From: DATLED01 sp963750255
GTDB lineage: Bacteria; Actinomycetota; Acidimicrobiia; Acidimicrobiales; CADCTF01
DNA length: 64,000 bases
Assembly (NCBI GenBank): GCA_963750255.1
Contig: CAVVPZ010000006.1
Location: 248,001 to 312,000 of the forward strand
Direction: 5' to 3'
Positions 44,564 to 53,292 of this stretch are shown here, piece by piece. The notes under the pieces were generated by a model, which saw only the letters and a program-made list of their open reading frames with translations, was not told the DNA's origin and searched no databases. Position 1 is the stretch's first letter; each line of letters starts with the position of its first letter. The position numbers were made by a program, and so were the translations under genes.

Positions 44564-45877
44564 ATGATCGACATTCGCCTGGTGCGCACCGACCTCGCCG
44601 CCGTGAAGGCGGCGATGGCCCGTCGCCACGACCCGGGCCTGCTCGACGACCTCGACCGGTTGGCCGCGCTCGACGAACAGATGCGGGCCCTCGCAACCGA
44701 ACGCGACGACCTCCGGGCCCGCATCAACACTGCGTCCAAGGCCGTGGGCGAGGCCTACAAGGCGGGCGACCGGGCCAGGGCCGACCAACTCAAGGAGGAG
44801 AGCCGCTCCCTCGGCGACGAGGAGAAGGGCCTCGGCGCCGAAGCGGCCGAGGTCGAGGCCCTCGTGCGCGACCTCCTGCTTCGCCTTCCCAACCTCCCCT
44901 GGTCGGGCGCCCCCGACGGCGCCGGCGAGGAGGACAACGTCGTCGTCCGCACCGAAGGCCGTGACCCGGCCAGCTACGCCGATCACCAGCGGGTGCCTCA
45001 CTGGGAGACCGGTGCTGAGTTGGGGATCCTCGACCTCGAGCGGGGCGCCAAGATCTCCGGCTCGATGTTCGCCGTGCTGCGGGGCGGGGGGGCGATGCTC
45101 TCACGTGCCCTGTGTCAGCTGGCCCTCGACCGCAATGCCGACGCCTTCGAAGAGATCCGCCCGCCGTCGCTCGTGCGCACCGAGACGCTGACGGCCAGCG
45201 GCCAACTCCCGAAGTTCGCCGAGGACTCCTACCTCGTGGAGAGCGACGACCTGTGGGCGATCGCCACCGCCGAGATCCCGCTCAACTCGCTCTACCGCGA
45301 CGAGGTGCTGGCCGAGGCCGACTTGCCCAAGCGGTTCCTGGCCTACACGCCGTGCTTCCGCCGCGAGGCCGGCGCCGCCGGTCGCGACACGCGCGGCCTC
45401 CTCCGGGTACACGAGTTCGACAAGGTCGAGATGTTCGCCATCGCCACGCCTGCGCAGGCGCCGGGTGTGTTCGACGACATGCTCGCCCGGGCCGAGGCGC
45501 GTCTGGCCGAGCTCGGCCTCACCTACCGGTTGCTCGAGATCTGCACCGGCGATTTCGGCCAGGCGCACCACCGCTCGATCGACCTCGAGGTCTACGCGCC
45601 AGGTGTCGACAAGTGGCTCGAGGTGAGTTCGGTGAGCTGGGTGAGCGACTACCAGGCGCGGCGGGCCAACACCCGATACCGACCGGGCGTCGCCGGCCGC
45701 AGCGGCACCGAGCTCGTGCACTCGCTCAACGGCTCTGCCCTCGCCGTTCCTCGCGTGCTCGCCGCGCTCCTCGAGACGCACCGCCAGCCCGACGGGAGCG
45801 TGTCGATCCCCGAGGTGTTGTGGCCCTACTGCCGGGGACTCGAGTCGCTCTCGAAGAGTTCGCGAGCGCTGGGGTAG
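44564..45877 (+). CDS. serS: Seryl-tRNA synthetase
   Basis: Charges tRNA-Ser with serine. The N-terminal coiled-coil arm (ALDEQMRALATERDDLRARI) is followed by the class II core: ISGSMFAVLRGGGAMLSRAL, serine site TAEIPLNSLYRDEVL, motif 2 in CFRREAGAAGRDTRGLLRVH and motif 3 in ELVHSLNGSALAVPRVLAAL. 437 residues, complete. Its last 52 bases overlap the 3' end of the convergent acyl-CoA synthetase gene. Confidence 0.96.
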   Translation: MIDIRLVRTDLAAVKAAMARRHDPGLLDDLDRLAALDEQMRALATERDDLRARINTASKAVGEAYKAGDRARADQLKEESRSLGDEEKGLGAEAAEVEALVRDLLLRLPNLPWSGAPDGAGEEDNVVVRTEGRDPASYADHQRVPHWETGAELGILDLERGAKISGSMFAVLRGGGAMLSRALCQLALDRNADAFEEIRPPSLVRTETLTASGQLPKFAEDSYLVESDDLWAIATAEIPLNSLYRDEVLAEADLPKRFLAYTPCFRREAGAAGRDTRGLLRVHEFDKVEMFAIATPAQAPGVFDDMLARAEARLAELGLTYRLLEICTGDFGQAHHRSIDLEVYAPGVDKWLEVSSVSWVSDYQARRANTRYRPGVAGRSGTELVHSLNGSALAVPRVLAALLETHRQPDGSVSIPEVLWPYCRGLESLSKSSRALG

Positions 45878-47451
45878 TCGGCCTTTCCGTTGGCGGCTCG
45901 AGGCACTTGGTCGACCAGGACGACCTGTCGAGGCACCTTGTAGCTCGACAATTGCTCGCGCATCGCGGCCAGCACCTGGTCGGGGTCTGCGCGCACCCCG
46001 CGGGTCACCGAGGCGACCGCGACCACCCGCTGGCCGAACCGCTCGTCGGGGACGCCGAAGACCAACGCGTCGTCGATGGCTGCGTGTCGCTTGAGCGCCT
46101 CTTCGACCTCCTCGGGAAACACCTTCTCGCCGCCGGTGTTGATGCACTGCGAGCCCCGGCCGAGGAGGCTGATCATCCCGTCGGCCTCGACCGTGGCCCA
46201 GTCGCCGGGGATGGAGTAGCGCACACCGCCGATCTCGCGGAAGGTGCGTGCGGTCTTCTCGTCGTCGTGGAAGTAGCCCTCGGGGATGCCTCCGGCGATG
46301 GCGACCATGCCCGACTCGCCGGAACCAGCTGCGACCTCGACGCCGTCTTCGGTGAACACCTTGACGCCAGGATTGGGGATGAAGCGACCCGTCGGCGCCG
46401 GATTCCCCTTGGTCGACAGCGAGATTCCCATGGCGCCCTCGGTGGCGGCGATGTAATCGATGATCGTCGCGCCGGTCAGGTGCTCGAGCAGGCCGGCCTT
46501 GACCTCGGTCGAGAACATCGCTCCGGACGACAGCACCAGGGTGACGGAGTCGAGGTCGCGAGCAGGTCCGTCGTCGAGGGCTCGGAGCAGTGGGCGGGCG
46601 AACGCGTCTCCGACGATCGTGATGCCGTTGACCCGCTCCCGCTCGACGGTCGACCACAGCTCCTCGACGTCGAGCCCGCGGCCCTCGAGCAGGACGATGC
46701 GCCCGCCGAACGTGATGGCGGGGAGCGCGCCGATGCCCATTCCGGTGCCGTGCATGAGCGGGCAGGCGGGCATCGACGCGTATTGGCGCCCCTCGTCGAA
46801 GAGCTGCCGGGCAACCGGGATGATTTCGTCGGGTTCGCTGAGGGGCGCCATGCCGAGTACCGGAGGCACGCTGACGAGGTAGGTGTCGACCGCGCTCGTG
46901 ATCCGGCTCATCACGCCCTTGGGCATTCCGGTCGTGCCGCCGGTATAGGTCATCGTGATGTCGCTGGGGTCGCGGCTGATCCGTGGAGCCGGGGCGTGGG
47001 CCGCGATGAGGTCGTCGTAGGCCACCGCTCCGGGCACGCCGGACGATGGCTCGCCGTCGGGTACCTCGACGAACAGGCGGATCTTGCCCGCCCGGTCGGC
47101 GACGCGAGCAACGCGGTCGCCGAGGCCGGCGTGGAAGAACAACACCTCGGCCTCGGAGTTGTCGAGCAGGTACAACAACTCGTCGTCGAGGTAGCGGTAG
47201 TTGACGTTGACGGGCACGGCCCGGCTCTTGATGGCCCCGTAGTAGCCCTCGAGGTACTCGGCAGAGTTGTACAGGTACTGCGCCACCTTCGAACCGGGAC
47301 CGAGCCCGGCGCTCGCATAGGCGGCTGCCAGTCGGGACGCGCGGTCGTCGAAGTCGGCCCACGAACGTCGGGTGGGGCCGATGACGACCGCGGTGGCCTC
47401 GGGGATGGCGTCGGCCAGCGCTTCCCAGACCGTTGCCAGATGTCGCTCCAT
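45826..47451 (-). CDS. AMP-dependent acyl-CoA synthetase
   Basis: Activates a fatty or other carboxylic acid to its CoA ester through an acyl-adenylate. The 541-residue protein has the AMP-binding P-loop ITMTYTGGTTGMPKGVMSRI, the middle motif IIDYIAATEGAMGISLS, and the C-terminal hinge and catalytic region GDWATVEADGMISLLGRGSQ, INTGGEKVFPEEVEEALKRH and SSYKVPRQVVLVDQVPRAAN-GK with the catalytic Lys. The chain-length preference is not readable. Divergent from the sdh genes across 71 bases; 3' end overlaps serS. Confidence 0.92.
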   Translation of the reverse strand: MERHLATVWEALADAIPEATAVVIGPTRRSWADFDDRASRLAAAYASAGLGPGSKVAQYLYNSAEYLEGYYGAIKSRAVPVNVNYRYLDDELLYLLDNSEAEVLFFHAGLGDRVARVADRAGKIRLFVEVPDGEPSSGVPGAVAYDDLIAAHAPAPRISRDPSDITMTYTGGTTGMPKGVMSRITSAVDTYLVSVPPVLGMAPLSEPDEIIPVARQLFDEGRQYASMPACPLMHGTGMGIGALPAITFGGRIVLLEGRGLDVEELWSTVERERVNGITIVGDAFARPLLRALDDGPARDLDSVTLVLSSGAMFSTEVKAGLLEHLTGATIIDYIAATEGAMGISLSTKGNPAPTGRFIPNPGVKVFTEDGVEVAAGSGESGMVAIAGGIPEGYFHDDEKTARTFREIGGVRYSIPGDWATVEADGMISLLGRGSQCINTGGEKVFPEEVEEALKRHAAIDDALVFGVPDERFGQRVVAVASVTRGVRADPDQVLAAMREQLSSYKVPRQVVLVDQVPRAANGKADYPSARELFESDSSPRQ

Positions 47452-47522
47452 CCCGCGACCCTACGACGTCGACCTCGGCTCGGTTTGGGCCTCGGGTCGT
47501 GCCTCCGGTTAGCCTCAACTCG

Positions 47523-47648
47523 ATGACCACGGCCCAGGTTGTGTTCGCTACCGCTCTCGGCAGCATCGCCGTCCTGATCAGCTTGTTCGCCCTCTACGTC
47601 CTGTCGTCGACGATGTGGGGCGACCGTTGGATCCGGAGGGGCCGATGA
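47523..47648 (+). CDS. Small single-pass membrane protein (41 residues) upstream of sdhC
   Basis: ATG 47523 opens a short frame with one helix, VFATALGSIAVLISLFALYV, and a basic tail ending DRWIRRGR. The stop overlaps the sdhC start (ATGA), so it would be the first gene of the sdhCD transcript. No family is recognised; a small accessory or assembly subunit of the respiratory complex is possible. Short length limits certainty. Confidence 0.5.
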   Translation: MTTAQVVFATALGSIAVLISLFALYVLSSTMWGDRWIRRGR

Positions 47649-48037
47649 GCCCGGCGAACACCAGCACCGTCTATCGCGGCAAGTCGGGCCAGTGGGCCTT
47701 CGTGCTCCACCGGATCACCGGGTTCCTCGTCTTCATGTTCCTGTTGTTGCACGTCATCGACGTGTCGCTGGTCAACGCCAGCCCCGACCTCTACAACGAG
47801 GTCCACGCCCTGTACGGCAACGTGCTGCTGCGCCTCTTCGAGGTCGGACTGCTCGCCGCGCTGCTGTTCCACGCATTCAACGGGCTCCGGATCGTGATGA
47901 TCGACTTCTTCCCCGGCGCCATCCGCAGCGAGAAGATCATGTTTCGCGTCGTGCTGTTCTTCACCCTCGTGTTGACCGGAGTCGGCGGGTTCATCATCCT
48001 GCGGCCCTTCCTCGAAGGAACAGCGGGCCTGCTGTGA
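47645..48037 (+). CDS. sdhC: Succinate dehydrogenase cytochrome b556 subunit
   Basis: Membrane anchor of complex II, binding heme b and quinone. 130 residues from ATG 47645 with GQWAFVLHRITGFLVFMFLL (the conserved His-Arg), LLLHVIDVSL and a second His in LLFHAFNGLRIVMIDFFPGA, the SdhC signature. Three helices. GTG of sdhD overlaps its stop. The flavoprotein and iron-sulfur subunits (sdhA, sdhB) are not next to it. Confidence 0.88.
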   Translation: MSPANTSTVYRGKSGQWAFVLHRITGFLVFMFLLLHVIDVSLVNASPDLYNEVHALYGNVLLRLFEVGLLAALLFHAFNGLRIVMIDFFPGAIRSEKIMFRVVLFFTLVLTGVGGFIILRPFLEGTAGLL

Positions 48038-48426
48038 CCGTCACCCAACGCCCCTCCGACAACCGACCCAAGCTCGAGCGCCGTCCGAGGATGAATTTCG
48101 AGACGTGGTCCTGGTACTTCATGCGTATCTCGGGCTTGGTGTTGATCTTCCTCGCCCTCCTGCACTTCTCGATCACCCACATCATTTACGACGTCGTCGA
48201 CACCAACGCAGCCTTCGTGGCGGCCCGGTGGGACAACCCGCTGTGGCGCATCTACGACTGGACGTTGTTGGCCCTGGGTCTCTTCCACGGTCTCAACGGG
48301 TTGCGCTGGATCATCGACGACTACGTCCGGTCGCCGGCCAAGCGGGCTACGGTCAAAGCCGTTCTGTACGGGGTGACCGGGCTGCTGTTCGCCTACGGCA
48401 CCCTCACCATCATCACCTTCGGGTAG
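48034..48426 (+). CDS. sdhD: Succinate dehydrogenase membrane anchor subunit D
   Basis: Second membrane anchor of complex II. GTG 48034 overlaps the sdhC stop. About 130 residues, three helices: YFMRISGLVLIFLALLHFSI, ITHIIYDVVDTN, and TLLALGLFHGLNGLRWIIDD with a conserved His. Only sdhC and sdhD are in the window; in most actinomycetes sdhA and sdhB follow directly, but here a DinB-like gene comes next. Confidence 0.85.
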   Translation: MTVTQRPSDNRPKLERRPRMNFETWSWYFMRISGLVLIFLALLHFSITHIIYDVVDTNAAFVAARWDNPLWRIYDWTLLALGLFHGLNGLRWIIDDYVRSPAKRATVKAVLYGVTGLLFAYGTLTIITFG

Positions 48427-48442
48427 GGGGGAGGACGGTTCC

Positions 48443-48970
48443 ATGAACCGTTCCGAGATCGAGATCAAGCTCAACCGCGACCGCGCCTGGTTGCTCGAGA
48501 CGTTGGCCGAGATGTCCGACGAGGTCTTGTACGCGCCGCGCACGTTCAGCGAGCACGATCCCGACAACCGCTGGTCGTACGCCGACCACTTCATCCACAC
48601 CACGCTGATCGAGCGGAACTGGAACGACATGTTCCGCCGCCACCTCGACGGCGACCGCGGCATGGCACGACGGGTCAACGAGGACGGCACGCCCCAGTCG
48701 ATGGAGCAGGTCATGGCCGGCATCCACGCCTGGACCGAGGAGTGGTGCAAGGAGCACCAGGGCAAGCCCCTCGACGAGTTGGTGCGCATCGGCCTCGCCA
48801 CCCGGTCCGAGACGTTGGCCCTGCTGGCCTCGCTCACCGACGAGCAACTCGAGTCGAAGATCCCCGGTGCGCCGTGGTCTGATGGCACCGTCGGCGGCAT
48901 CATGGCCGCCAACGCCGACCACGGTCGCATGCACTTCAACTGGGCGAAAGAGGGCCCGGCAGCCGAGTAG
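48443..48970 (+). CDS. DinB/YfiT-like four-helix metal-binding protein
   Basis: A 175-residue protein of the DinB superfamily. It has ELL-type helices with WSYADHFIHTTLIERNWNDM near residues 44-63 and ANADHGRMHFNWA near the C-terminus, giving the His residues expected to bind a metal in this fold. Some members are thiol S-transferases using mycothiol or bacillithiol; the role here is not assigned. Starts 16 bases after sdhD and converges on the Fur-family gene. Confidence 0.75.
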   Translation: MNRSEIEIKLNRDRAWLLETLAEMSDEVLYAPRTFSEHDPDNRWSYADHFIHTTLIERNWNDMFRRHLDGDRGMARRVNEDGTPQSMEQVMAGIHAWTEEWCKEHQGKPLDELVRIGLATRSETLALLASLTDEQLESKIPGAPWSDGTVGGIMAANADHGRMHFNWAKEGPAAE

Positions 48971-48985
48971 CTCGCGGCAGAGCAA

Positions 48986-49408
48986 TTAGCGGCAGCCACG
49001 GCAGCGACCGAGCACGGCGAAGTGCTTGGATCGCAACTCGAAGTCGTAGCCGTCTCGAAGCCGGCCGGCCAGGTCGTCGAACAACTCGTCGGGTACCTCG
49101 ATGACCTCGCCACACGCCTCGCAGACGAGGTGTTGGTGGGCGTCGTCGGCCAGGTGGTAGACGGCTCGGCCGTGCCCGAGGTGGACGTGGTCGACAACCC
49201 CCAGTGCCTCGAGGGCGTCGAGCGTGCGGTAGATCGTCGACTGATGGACGTCAGGGTGCGACCGCTGGACGGTGTCGGCGAGCTCGTCGGCGGTGACGTG
49301 GCCGGCGGAGTCGACGAGCGCGGCCACGACCGCCCGCCGGGCGGGGGTGACGCGGCCGCCATCGGCCCGGAGGAGGCCGAGGATGCTGTCGAGCCGGGTC
49401 AGGTCCAT
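48986..49408 (-). CDS. Fur family metalloregulator, probably Zur
   Basis: Metal-sensing repressor, 140 residues. N-terminal winged helix: GLLRADGGRVTPARRAVVAA, STIYRTLDALEALGVVDHVH. Regulatory part with VYHLADDAHQHLVCEACGE (His and CxxC) and a C-terminal CRGC, i.e. two CxxC pairs for the structural zinc. Its gene is divergent from a zinc/manganese-type ABC importer with 78 bases between, so a Zur role repressing the importer when zinc is sufficient is likely. Fur or Mur specificity cannot be excluded from sequence. Confidence 0.85.
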   Translation of the reverse strand: MDLTRLDSILGLLRADGGRVTPARRAVVAALVDSAGHVTADELADTVQRSHPDVHQSTIYRTLDALEALGVVDHVHLGHGRAVYHLADDAHQHLVCEACGEVIEVPDELFDDLAGRLRDGYDFELRSKHFAVLGRCRGCR

Positions 49409-49471
49409 CGGCCGGCGAGGCTAGCGCAGGCGGGCCAATTGCGAACTGGACGCATTTCCATCCAGGTTGCA

Positions 49472-49484
49472 GTACGTTCCGTAC
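49472..49484. promoter_or_regulatory. Short palindrome in the zur-znuA intergenic region
   Basis: GTACG-TTC-CGTAC is a perfect 5-bp inverted repeat three bases before the znuA ATG. No Shine-Dalgarno is seen before that ATG, so the mRNA may be leaderless with this element in the promoter. Candidate regulator contact; not a canonical Zur box. Confidence 0.35.
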
Positions 49485-49486
49485 AC

Positions 49487-50515
49487 ATGACCATGGGATT
49501 CCGCGACGCACCTCGACGGCTCGTGCTGCCGGTACTTGTCGCGGTTGGCCTCCTGGGCGCTGCCTGCGGTTCGTCGGGTGGCGGCGGCGCGGCATCGCCC
49601 GCCGATGGACGACTTCAGATCGTCACCACGGTGGCGCCGATCACGAGCATCGTGGCCGAGGTGGTCGGTGACTCCGCCCGGGTGGTCGGCATCGTCCCCG
49701 AGGGCACGAACTCCCACACGTTCGAACCGGCTCCGAGTGTGGCCGAGGTCCTGAGCAAGGCCGACGTGATGTTCGTCAACGGCCTCAAGCTCGAAGATCC
49801 CACCTTGCGGCTGGCCGAGAAAAACGCGAAGGCCGGGGCCAAGATCGTGAAGCTCGGTGACGAGGTACTGCCGCCCTCGGACTACATCTACGACTTCTCG
49901 TTTCCCGAGTCGGAAGGAAAGCCCAACCCCCACCTCTGGACGGACCCGACGTACGCCAAGCGCTACGCCGAGGTCGTCCGCGACACGATGGTGCAGGCCG
50001 ACCCCACCCACGCCGAGGTGTACCGCACCAATGAAGCCGCGTTCGCTCTGCAGGTCGACGGCCTCGACGCCGCGATGCGGACCGCGTTCGCCACGATGAC
50101 ACCCGATCAACGCAAGCTCCTGACCTACCACGACGCCTACGCCTATTTCGCCAAGACCTACGGATGGACGGTCATCGGGGCCATCCAGGTCGAGAGCTTC
50201 GACGAGCCTTCGGCTTCGGAGGTGGCGGCATTGATCCGCCAGGTGCGGGCGGAAAAGGTCAAGGCCATCTTCGGCTCCGAGGTCTTCCCCAGCCCGGTGC
50301 TCCAACAGATCGGCAAGGAGGCGGGGGTTGCTTACGTCGACGTTCTCCGCGACGACGACCTGCCGGGCAAGCCAGGGCAACCCGAGCACTCGTGGGTCGG
50401 GCTGATGCGTTTCGACTACCTCACGATGGTGAAGGCTCTTGGCGGTGATCCGACCGCCCTCGAAGAGTTCTCGGTGACGGAACCCACGGTCGACTCGGCG
50501 GTCTACCCCCAATGA
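49487..50515 (+). CDS. Zinc/manganese ABC transporter substrate-binding lipoprotein
   Basis: Extracytoplasmic metal-capture protein of the ZnuA/PsaA cluster, 342 residues. Lipobox LLGAAC at the end of the signal, then TVAPITSIVAEVVGDSARVV, metal ligand His in EGTNSHTFEPAPS, second His in KPNPHLWTDPTYAKRYAEVV, third in LLTYHDAYAYFAKTYGWTVI, and an acidic ligand in IFGSEVFPSPVL. The His-rich loop of some ZnuA proteins is absent. ATG 49487 is used; ATG 49493 is in the same frame. The ATPase gene overlaps its stop (ATGA). Confidence 0.88.
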   Translation: MTMGFRDAPRRLVLPVLVAVGLLGAACGSSGGGGAASPADGRLQIVTTVAPITSIVAEVVGDSARVVGIVPEGTNSHTFEPAPSVAEVLSKADVMFVNGLKLEDPTLRLAEKNAKAGAKIVKLGDEVLPPSDYIYDFSFPESEGKPNPHLWTDPTYAKRYAEVVRDTMVQADPTHAEVYRTNEAAFALQVDGLDAAMRTAFATMTPDQRKLLTYHDAYAYFAKTYGWTVIGAIQVESFDEPSASEVAALIRQVRAEKVKAIFGSEVFPSPVLQQIGKEAGVAYVDVLRDDDLPGKPGQPEHSWVGLMRFDYLTMVKALGGDPTALEEFSVTEPTVDSAVYPQ

Positions 50516-51306
50516 CGGGGCCCGAAGTCTTGCTCCGCTTAGACGGCGTGAGCTGTCGATACGGGCGGGCCGAGGTCCTCTCCCACGTCGATCTCACCGT
50601 CTCCGACAGCGCCTTCTTCGGCGTCGTCGGGCCTTCCGGATCGGGCAAGACCACCCTTCTCCGAGCGTTGATGGGCCAGCTCCGCCCGTCGGCCGGCGAG
50701 GTCTACCGGCGACCTGGCCTCCAGATCTCCTACGTACCTCAGGTCGAAACGGTCAACTGGGACTTCCCGGTCACGGTCGACGAGTGCGTTCTCATGGCCC
50801 GCGTGCGCGGACGTCGCCTCCCCTGGCCGAGCACCGACGAGCGACGCGAGGTGGCGGCCATCCTCGACCGCCTCGGTATCGGTGACCTCGGGAAGCGGCA
50901 CATCCGGGAGCTCTCTGGCGGCCAGCAGCAGCGGGTGTTCATCGCCCGCGCCCTGCTGCGCGGGCCCGACTTGTTGTTGCTCGACGAGCCCACCTCGGGC
51001 GTCGACGTGAAGACCCGTCACGAAGTGCTACACCTGCTCACCGAGCTCAACCAGGACGGGCTGGGCATCGTGCTCACCACCCATGATCTCAACGGGATCG
51101 CGGCTCACCTCCCCACGCTGTTGTGCCTGAACCGTGAGGTGATCGGCTTCGGTCCGCCCGCCTCCGTGCTCACCGCCGATGTGCTCGAGCGCACCTACGG
51201 GGCGCGCATGGAAGTGCTCGAACACGGCGGGATGCCCGTCGTCATCGACGGCTACGACGACCTCCACGCACGGCCAGTCGTCGATCTCCGCAGTGAGTCG
51301 GCGTGA
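50512..51306 (+). CDS. Zinc/manganese ABC transporter ATP-binding protein
   Basis: ATPase of the metal importer, 264 residues. Walker A VVGPSGSGKTTLLRALMG, a Q-loop in ISYVPQVETVNWDFPVTVDE, which is the segment typical of Zn/Mn importers, signature ELSGGQQQRVFIARALL, Walker B LLLLDEPTSGVDVKT and H-loop VLTTHDLNGIAAHLP. Overlaps both neighbours by four bases, so the three importer genes form one translational unit. Confidence 0.93.
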   Translation: MTGPEVLLRLDGVSCRYGRAEVLSHVDLTVSDSAFFGVVGPSGSGKTTLLRALMGQLRPSAGEVYRRPGLQISYVPQVETVNWDFPVTVDECVLMARVRGRRLPWPSTDERREVAAILDRLGIGDLGKRHIRELSGGQQQRVFIARALLRGPDLLLLDEPTSGVDVKTRHEVLHLLTELNQDGLGIVLTTHDLNGIAAHLPTLLCLNREVIGFGPPASVLTADVLERTYGARMEVLEHGGMPVVIDGYDDLHARPVVDLRSESA

Positions 51307-52154
51307 TCGACAGCTTTCTCGCTCCGTTCGAGTTCGCGTTCTTCCGCAACGGCTTGATGGTGGCGACGCTCGCCGGCGCCCTCTGCGGTCTCGTTGGCAC
51401 GTACGTTGTTCTCAAGGGCATGAGCTACATCGGCCACGGCCTCAGTCACGCCATCTTCGGCGGGTTTGCCGCCAGCGCCCTACTCGGGGTCAACCTGTTC
51501 CTCGGCGCCGGCCTTTGGGGCTTCGTGTCGGCTCTGATGATTGGCGGTGTGACCCGCCGACGAGCCATCGGTTCAGACGCCGCCATCGGGGTCATCACGA
51601 CGGCGTCGTTCGCCTTCGGCCTTGCGCTGATCAAGGTGTTCGGCTCGGCGGGCAAGAACGCCGACGCGTATCTCTTCGGCAATGTGCTCGGCGTCGACAC
51701 GGCTCAGGTCGTTCTCGTCGCCGTGGTCGCTGTCGGCGCGCTCGGGGTCGTCTTCTTCGGGTACCGACCCTTGCTCTTCTCGACGTTCGACCCCGAAGTC
51801 GCCGACGTCTCCGGCGTTCGGACCTCGCGCATCGACGCCCTGTTGATGCTGGTCCTCGCGGCCACGATCCTCGCCACCATGAACGTGCTCGGGGTCACCC
51901 TGGTCGCGGCCACGCTCGTGATCCCGCCCGTCGTCGCTCGGATGATCACCAACAGCTTCAGCCGCATGTTGTGGCTCTCCACGCTGATCGGAACGGTCAG
52001 TGGCTTCACCGGCATGATCGCCAGCTACCACCTCGACGTTGCGCCCGGACCCACCATCGTCCTCACGGGCTCTGCGTTCTTCGCCCTCGTGTTCTTCGGC
52101 ACTGGCCTCACCGGACTGCGTAGGGCCGGAGGGCTCGAGGCCGACCTGGCGTGA
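51303..52154 (+). CDS. Zinc/manganese ABC transporter permease
   Basis: Membrane subunit of the importer (ABC-3 family), 283 residues from GTG 51303. Eight or so helices; family segments GTYVVLKGMSYIGHGLSHAI, SDAAIGVITTASFAFGLALI, NVLGVTLVAATLVIPPVVAR and LDVAPGPTIVLTGSAFFAL. GTG overlaps the ATPase stop. Complete. The next gene is convergent, 10 bases away. Confidence 0.93.
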   Translation: MIDSFLAPFEFAFFRNGLMVATLAGALCGLVGTYVVLKGMSYIGHGLSHAIFGGFAASALLGVNLFLGAGLWGFVSALMIGGVTRRRAIGSDAAIGVITTASFAFGLALIKVFGSAGKNADAYLFGNVLGVDTAQVVLVAVVAVGALGVVFFGYRPLLFSTFDPEVADVSGVRTSRIDALLMLVLAATILATMNVLGVTLVAATLVIPPVVARMITNSFSRMLWLSTLIGTVSGFTGMIASYHLDVAPGPTIVLTGSAFFALVFFGTGLTGLRRAGGLEADLA

Positions 52155-52164
52155 GGCCGGGTCG

Positions 52165-53268
52165 TTACTGGTCGGCGATCGATCGCCGCAGTGCGGCGTG
52201 GAGTGACTCCGGAGTGAGCACGCCGACGTAGCGGTCGCGATCGAGCACGGCGATCCACCCGGCATCTCGGGTCAACATCTCGCCGAATGCCGTCTTGAGG
52301 GTGGCGTCGACGGGCACCCACGCGTCCATGCGCCGGGCCCGGTCGCGAACGAAGCCCTCGCCTTCGGAGCGGTCACGTCCGATCCATCCGTGGAGCGCGC
52401 CCTCGGTATCGAGAACGACCGCCCACCGCGCCGCCTCGGCTCCCAGGCGCCGGCGGGCTTCGGCCAAGGTGTCGTCGATGCCCACGACTGGGGGTGTCTC
52501 GAGATCGTCGGCCGTGATGGGCGTGACGCTGAGCCGCTTGAGGCCCCGGTCGGACCCGACGAAGTCGGCGACGAAATCCGACGCCGGTGCCCCGAGGATG
52601 GCGGCCGGGGTGTCGTACTGGGCCAGCACCCCGCCTTCGCGGAGGATGGCGATCCGATCGCCGAGATGCACGGCTTCTTCGATGTCGTGCGTGACGAAGA
52701 CGATGGTCTTGTGGACGTCGCGCTGGAGACGCAAGAACTCCTCTTGCAGTCGGCTGCGGGTGATCGGGTCGATAGCACCGAATGGCTCGTCCATGAGCAG
52801 CACCGGCGGGTCGGCCCCGAGGGCTCGGGCCACGCCGACGCGTTGGCGTTGTCCGCCCGAGAGTTGACTCGGGTAGCGCTTGGCGAAGGTGGCGGGCGGA
52901 AGGCCGACCAACTCGAGCAGTTCACCAACCCTCGCCTTGACCCGCTGGCGATCCCATCCGAGCAACCGGGGCACGGTGGCCACGTTGTCGGCGATGGTCA
53001 GATGAGGGAAGAGCCCGACCTGTTGAATGACGTAGCCGATACGACGCCGGAGTTGCACGGGGTCGGCGTGGGTGACGTCTTCCCCGCCGAGGAGGATGCG
53101 GCCGCTCGTGGGCTCGATCAGCCGGTTGACCATCTTCATGGTCGTGGTCTTGCCGCACCCGGAGGGTCCGACCAACACGCACAACTCGCCTTCGGCGATC
53201 TCGAGGTCGAGGTGATCCACGGCCACGGCATCGCCGTAGACCTTGGTCAGCTGCTCCAACCGGATCAT
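52165..53268 (-). CDS. Osmolyte/glycine-betaine type ABC transporter ATP-binding protein with CBS domains (OpuCA-like)
   Basis: ATPase of a quaternary amine (glycine betaine, carnitine, choline) importer. From ATG 53268: Walker A LVGPSGCGKTTTMKMVNRLI, the OpuA-type GYVIQQVGLFPHLTIADNVA, signature QLSGGQRQRVGVARALG, Walker B VLLMDEPFGAIDPITRS, H-loop FVTHDIEEAVHLGD. A C-terminal CBS pair follows (VVGIDDTLAEARRRLGAEAA and WIAVLDRDRYVGVLTPESLH), usually a sensor of ionic strength. It is divergent from its two permease genes across 24 bases. Confidence 0.9.
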   Translation of the reverse strand: MIRLEQLTKVYGDAVAVDHLDLEIAEGELCVLVGPSGCGKTTTMKMVNRLIEPTSGRILLGGEDVTHADPVQLRRRIGYVIQQVGLFPHLTIADNVATVPRLLGWDRQRVKARVGELLELVGLPPATFAKRYPSQLSGGQRQRVGVARALGADPPVLLMDEPFGAIDPITRSRLQEEFLRLQRDVHKTIVFVTHDIEEAVHLGDRIAILREGGVLAQYDTPAAILGAPASDFVADFVGSDRGLKRLSVTPITADDLETPPVVGIDDTLAEARRRLGAEAARWAVVLDTEGALHGWIGRDRSEGEGFVRDRARRMDAWVPVDATLKTAFGEMLTRDAGWIAVLDRDRYVGVLTPESLHAALRRSIADQ

Positions 53269-53292
53269 CCGGTCGACGCTAGCGTCGAGGCG

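Noticed and set aside
45101..47566. Long open frames on both strands around the acyl-CoA synthetase
   Set aside because: Only the frame 45826-47451 carries AMP-binding motifs; the others are shadows.
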